Source: CAZQVA01 sp964596685
Lineage (GTDB): Bacteria; Chlamydiota; Chlamydiia; Chlamydiales; VFKH01
Length of the DNA stretch: 64,000 nucleotides
Direction: 5' to 3'
NCBI GenBank assembly: GCA_964596685.1
Contig: CAZQVA010000004.1
Coordinates: 37,303 to 101,302 of the forward strand
The notes beneath the pieces were generated by a model that had not been told where the DNA came from, ran no database searches, and worked only from the letters and a program-made list of their open reading frames with translations. Positions 60,941-64,000 of the stretch are shown piece by piece (the stretch's first letter is position 1; every line of letters begins with the position of its first letter). A program made the translations under genes and the position numbers.

Positions 60941-61678
60941 ATGCTTACCCATCCCACGCTCGATCAGCTTAATCACCTCGGCCTCTATGGCATGGCCAAG
61001 GCGTTCGGTGCCATGGCGACAAACGACGATGCGCGCACGCTCAGCCATGCCGAATGGCTGGGCTTGATCCTCGACCATGAGCTGACCTGGCGTCAGGAAA
61101 AGCGGATGGCAGCGCGACTACGCCACGCCAAACTGCGCCACCGCGCCGTACCCGAAGATATCGACTACCGGACACCGCGCGGGCTCGACCGGCGCTTTAT
61201 GGAAACCCTTCTCAAGGGTGACTGGATCAAAGGTCACGACAATCTCGTCATCACCGGCCCAACCGGAACGGGCAAGAGCTGGTTGTCCTGTGCCATTGGG
61301 CACCAGGCCTGCCGCGACAATCTGTCGGTCCTCTACGTCCGGCTTGGCAAGCTGCTCGACGAACTGAGCGTGGCGCGCGGCGATGGACGTATTGCGGTAC
61401 GGCTGAAAAGCCTCGCGCGCATCGACCTGCTCATCCTCGACGACTGGGGACTTGAGCCGCTCAACGCCAATGCCCGCCATCACCTGCTTGAGATACTTGA
61501 GGACCGGTACGGCAATCGATCCACCCTCGTCACCAGCCAGCTTCCCGTGACAAAATGGCACGAACTGATCGGCGACGCGACTTACGCCGACGCCATCCTG
61601 GATCGCCTCGTTCACAACGCCCACCGCATCACTCTCGAAGGTGACTCGCTGCGACGCCCGCACCCACAGACTGCTTGA
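60941..61678 (+). CDS. istB: IS21 helper ATPase IstB
   Basis: A 245-residue AAA+ protein. The Walker A motif is VITGPTGTGKSWLSCAIG and Walker B is IDLLILDDWGLEPL, followed by ILEDRYGNRSTLVTSQLPV. It regulates target choice for IstA. It starts 11 bases after the istA stop, behind GAAGGAAGA. Confidence 0.93.
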   Translation: MLTHPTLDQLNHLGLYGMAKAFGAMATNDDARTLSHAEWLGLILDHELTWRQEKRMAARLRHAKLRHRAVPEDIDYRTPRGLDRRFMETLLKGDWIKGHDNLVITGPTGTGKSWLSCAIGHQACRDNLSVLYVRLGKLLDELSVARGDGRIAVRLKSLARIDLLILDDWGLEPLNANARHHLLEILEDRYGNRSTLVTSQLPVTKWHELIGDATYADAILDRLVHNAHRITLEGDSLRRPHPQTA

Positions 61679-61867
61679 CCAAAATACGAATAGCGTGAAA
61701 GCAAATCACGTCGATGACGGCTCTGAGCCGTGCGCGGCATCAGATCGGAATCCCGCGCGGGATCAGATCGGAACGATGCGCGTGATCATGTCGGTATCCC
61801 TGCGCGGGATCGTCGGAATCCGCAACCTCCTGGAGATGAGCCACCGCCTGCCGCTTGGCGCCAGGCG

Positions 61868-62134
61868 TCAGAACTTTTTTGCGCTGATCTCCTTGAGCAT
61901 GGCGTTATCGAGCATAGCGTCAGCCAGGAGACGCTTCAGCCGAGCGTTCTCCTCCTCCAGCGACCGCAGCCGCCGGGCATCGGAGACCTCCAGGCCGCCA
62001 TACTTGGCCTTCCACTTGTAAAACGTCGCTGAGCTGATCCCGTGGCGGCGGCACACATCCGCCGTCGCCATACCGGCCTCCTGCTCCTTCAACACCGCGA
62101 TGATCTGCTCCTCGCTGAACCTGCTCCGCTTCAT
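61868..62134 (-). CDS. IS3 transposase OrfA (element 2)
   Basis: An 88-residue protein nearly the same as OrfA of element 1: MKRSRFSEEQIIAVLKEQEA, VCRRHGISSATFYKWKAKYGG and the coiled-coil tail. The gene ends in A_AAA_AAG, a classical -1 slippery heptamer, but orfB is now 2.6 kb away behind the IS21 element, so no fusion protein can form. Confidence 0.9.
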   Translation of the reverse strand: MKRSRFSEEQIIAVLKEQEAGMATADVCRRHGISSATFYKWKAKYGGLEVSDARRLRSLEEENARLKRLLADAMLDNAMLKEISAKKF

Positions 62135-62296
62135 ATCCATCCGACTCCTTCAAGGCCGGACTCTACTCAAACCTGGAGGAAATCCACGGGCTCAGACCAA
62201 GGGTGCTCAACAATGGGGGCGGGCTTCTGCCCGCGCCGCCGGCCGGGGTCGCGTCCGTCAACGTGGTGTAAAATCGGCGGTGGCCTTGGGTCATCG

Positions 62297-63514
62297 TCAG
62301 GCGGCCTTGGCGGTGATGTGTAGGGGCTGATTTTCCTCCTCGATCATGATGGGTTGGTTGAGCTCTGCCATGCCTTCGATCTGCATGTAGCGGTGTTGGA
62401 GCTGCCACTCGTCGTTCTGCTCGAGCAGAACGGCACCCACGAGGCGGATGATGCTGTCCTCATTGGGGAAGATGCCGACGACGTCGGCGCGGCGCTTCAC
62501 CTCCTTGTTCAGTCGCTCGAGCGGATTCGTGGAGTGTAATTTCGTGCGGTGCTGGGTGGGGAAGCCGGTGTAGGCGAGGACGTCGGTTTCAGCCTCGTCC
62601 ATGCATGCACCGAGCTTCGGCCAGCGGGTGCGCAACTGGTCGGCGACCTGCCGCCAGACCTGCGTCGCGCTGTTCTGGTCGGGCTGGAGGAAGACCTGGC
62701 GGATGGCGGCGGCGACCACGGTGTTCTGGCCCTTGGGCACATAGGACAGGGCATTGCGCATGAAGTGCACCCGGCAGCGCTGCCAGGTGGCGCCCATGAC
62801 GCGGGTGATCGCGCCCTTGAGGCCTTCGTGGGCATCGGAGATGACCAGCTTCACGCCGGTCAGGCCCCGGCGGGCGAGGTCCTTCAGGAAGTCCGACCAG
62901 AAGACCTCAGCCTCGGAAGGGCCGATGTGCAGGCCGACGATCTCGCGCCGGCCCTCGGTGTTGACGGCCATGGCGATTATGGCCGCAACGCTGATGATCC
63001 GGCCTCCCTCTCGCACCTTGAGGTATGTGGCATCGAGCCAGAGGTAGGGCCATTCGCCGGTGAGCGGGCGCTTCAGGAAGGCCAGGACGCGCTCGTCGAT
63101 GTCCTTGCACAGCTTGGAGACCGTGGACTTGGAGATCCCGGTCATGCCCATCGCCTGGACCAGTTCATCGACCCGGCGCGTGCTGACGCCGCCGATCCAT
63201 GCCTCCTGGATCACCGCGACCAGCGCCTTCTCGACCATCTTCCTGGGCTCCAGGAAGCCGGGAAAGTAGGAGCCGGCGCGCAGCTTGGGGATCTTGAGGT
63301 TGAGCGTGCCAACCCGGGTGTCGAGCGAACGGTCGCGATAGCCATTGCGCCAGGTGGCGCGCTCGCCGCTGCGTTCGTGCCGTCCGGCGCCTATCAGGCC
63401 TTCAACGTCGGCCTCCATGATCAGTTGCAGGACGTTCTCGGCGATAGTGCGCAAAAAATCCGGTTGGCCGCCCTTCGCAGCCAGCTCTTCGATCAGTAAT
63501 CTGTCCTCGGTCAT
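62297..63514 (-). CDS. IS256/Mutator-family transposase
   Basis: A 405-residue transposase. It has RHERSGERATWRNGYRDRSL, the catalytic region LWLDATYLKVREGG, LVISDAHEGLKGAI, and the conserved WQRCRVHFMRNALSYVPK, then TTNPLE-like STNPLERLNKEVKRRADVVGIFPN. ATG 63514 gives the family length; an open frame continues upstream through a palindrome to 63631. It appears intact. Confidence 0.93.
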   Translation of the reverse strand: MTEDRLLIEELAAKGGQPDFLRTIAENVLQLIMEADVEGLIGAGRHERSGERATWRNGYRDRSLDTRVGTLNLKIPKLRAGSYFPGFLEPRKMVEKALVAVIQEAWIGGVSTRRVDELVQAMGMTGISKSTVSKLCKDIDERVLAFLKRPLTGEWPYLWLDATYLKVREGGRIISVAAIIAMAVNTEGRREIVGLHIGPSEAEVFWSDFLKDLARRGLTGVKLVISDAHEGLKGAITRVMGATWQRCRVHFMRNALSYVPKGQNTVVAAAIRQVFLQPDQNSATQVWRQVADQLRTRWPKLGACMDEAETDVLAYTGFPTQHRTKLHSTNPLERLNKEVKRRADVVGIFPNEDSIIRLVGAVLLEQNDEWQLQHRYMQIEGMAELNQPIMIEEENQPLHITAKAA

Positions 63515-63592
63515 CGGGAACTCCTCTTCGTCACGGTTGAAGTCTGCAAACTCCACCATAACGATGAGCCCGGTGGCCACCAGCGACGCCGC

Positions 63593-63624
63593 ATTCCGGG
63601 GTGGGGCATGCCCCACCCCGGAAT
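63593..63624. repeat. perfect 32-base palindrome near the IS256 end
   Basis: ATTCCGGGGTGGGGCA followed by its exact reverse complement, centred at 63608/63609. It lies between the transposase start and the terminal repeat. Confidence 0.85.
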
Positions 63625-63678
63625 ACACCATCGCCTACACCGGAAATTACACCACGAACGCGGACGCTAGCGCCGGCC

Positions 63679-64000
63679 GGTGTTGATGGTGGTTGAGGAA
63701 ACTGAAGACTTACTGCGTACAGATTTACGTGAAGGCATGGATGATGTGGCCCATATTTATGTGTTGATGTGACTTGCCGCTGGGCGGCGAGCCGGGCCGT
63801 AACGGGCTCACCCGCCCTCAACACACGCATTGCAATTTATGCACAAAATCAGATGTTAACTCGATTCAAGTTACTGTATTTACGCCATTTCGTATTTTTG
63901 ACCCCCGGTCGTTAATTCGCGGTTGCGTGAATTTTGGATCGAAGGCGGTTACCCATCTGAGACCGCCAAACTATGGATTCCCCCCCCGCCCTCCGCGTAA
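63679..64000. other. gene-free right end
   Basis: No gene is supported in the last 322 bases. There is a GC hairpin (GAGCCGGGCCG...CGGGCTC) near 63789-63810 and a single TTATGCACA, a DnaA-box-like 9-mer, near 63836. Neither is enough to call an origin. Confidence 0.5.

Larger units (their letters stand above)
59180..61824 (+). mobile_element. IS21-family element
   Basis: 2645 bp starting TGCGGATTCCGA and ending with its inverse TCGGAATCCGCA. A 6-base target duplication ACCTCC flanks it (59174-59179 and 61825-61830). It encodes IstA and IstB and has inserted into the orfA-orfB junction of IS3 element 2. Confidence 0.93.
58286..62199 (-). mobile_element. IS3-family element 2, interrupted by IS21
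   Basis: Ends read TGGTCTGAGCCCG inward from 58286 and from 62199, followed by similar TGAGTAGAG segments. Without the nested IS21 (59180-61824) and one ACCTCC copy it would be about 1263 bp. No target duplication is evident. It carries orfA (61868-62134) and orfB (58312-59179), now separated by the IS21 element. Confidence 0.85.
62241..63678 (-). mobile_element. IS256-family element
   Basis: About 1.44 kb. The ends share GGCCGG, GCGTCCG and CGTGGTGTAA in inverted orientation (from 62241 and from 63678). Exact ends and a target duplication could not be fixed. It carries one transposase gene on the minus strand. Confidence 0.75.

Noticed and set aside
63836..63844. TTATGCACA as a replication origin.
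   Set aside because: A single DnaA-box-like 9-mer without iterons, a rep gene or an AT-rich unwinding region is not evidence for an origin.

Overview
The window looks like DNA from a sphingomonad-type alphaproteobacterium (Novosphingobium/Sphingobium-like). The reasons are the GC-rich coding style, a TonB receptor with a VTAQRR-type box, a GntR/UTRA-controlled catabolic cluster and dense IS6, IS3, IS21 and IS256 elements. The organism call is an inference from gene content only; a plasmid or chromosomal island is equally possible.

Left flank (1-6351): a defence-like segment with a partial DUF6602-type nuclease-like gene divergent from a 1262-residue SIR2 protein. A tRNA-like scrap, a DUF1778/GNAT toxin-antitoxin pair and a small gene cut by an insertion sequence follow. 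An IS6-family element (6352-7154) forms the junction to the next region and has also destroyed the 3' end of a cupin gene.

Central region (7155-55505): about 48 kb of catabolic genes in several operons. The left arm encodes an alcohol dehydrogenase, an aldehyde dehydrogenase, two PuuE/imidase-like deacetylase-fold hydrolases, a maleamate-amidase-like cysteine hydrolase, an alpha/beta hydrolase, a calycin-like protein, a LeuCD-type hydratase, an HMG-CoA-lyase-type lyase and a CaiB-type CoA-transferase. Read together this is a plausible route from a substituted maleimide or maleamate through citraconate and citramalate to acyl-CoA plus a 2-oxo acid. A ten-gene overlapping operon (31082-40609) carries two MmgE/PrpD proteins, a PaaK-like ligase, an amidase, a third PuuE-like hydrolase, an enoyl-CoA hydratase and dehydrogenases. 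A third module (41436-46332) has two CoA-transferases, an acyl-CoA dehydrogenase, a MaoC hydratase and a CitE-like lyase, suited to a branched dicarboxylate. Uptake is provided by a TonB receptor and an MFS carrier. Scattered among these are four paralogues of a small unassigned membrane protein, two FAD-linked oxidases, one FAD-binding-2 flavoprotein, and two Tat-exported nitrilase-fold proteins that lack the catalytic cysteine.

A repeated palindrome (core TTGTCYGGACAA) lies in at least five promoter regions and in degenerate form next to the GntR/HutC-type regulator gene, so the modules probably form one regulon.

Right flank (55528-64000): a terminator, a separate acyl-CoA dehydrogenase, then an IS graveyard. 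It contains a second IS6 element, an IS3 element with an IS21 element nested inside it, and an IS256 element. Another IS3 element at 29289-30528 has split a DUF1330-SnoaL fusion gene in two; removing it with one CTCT target copy restores the frame exactly.
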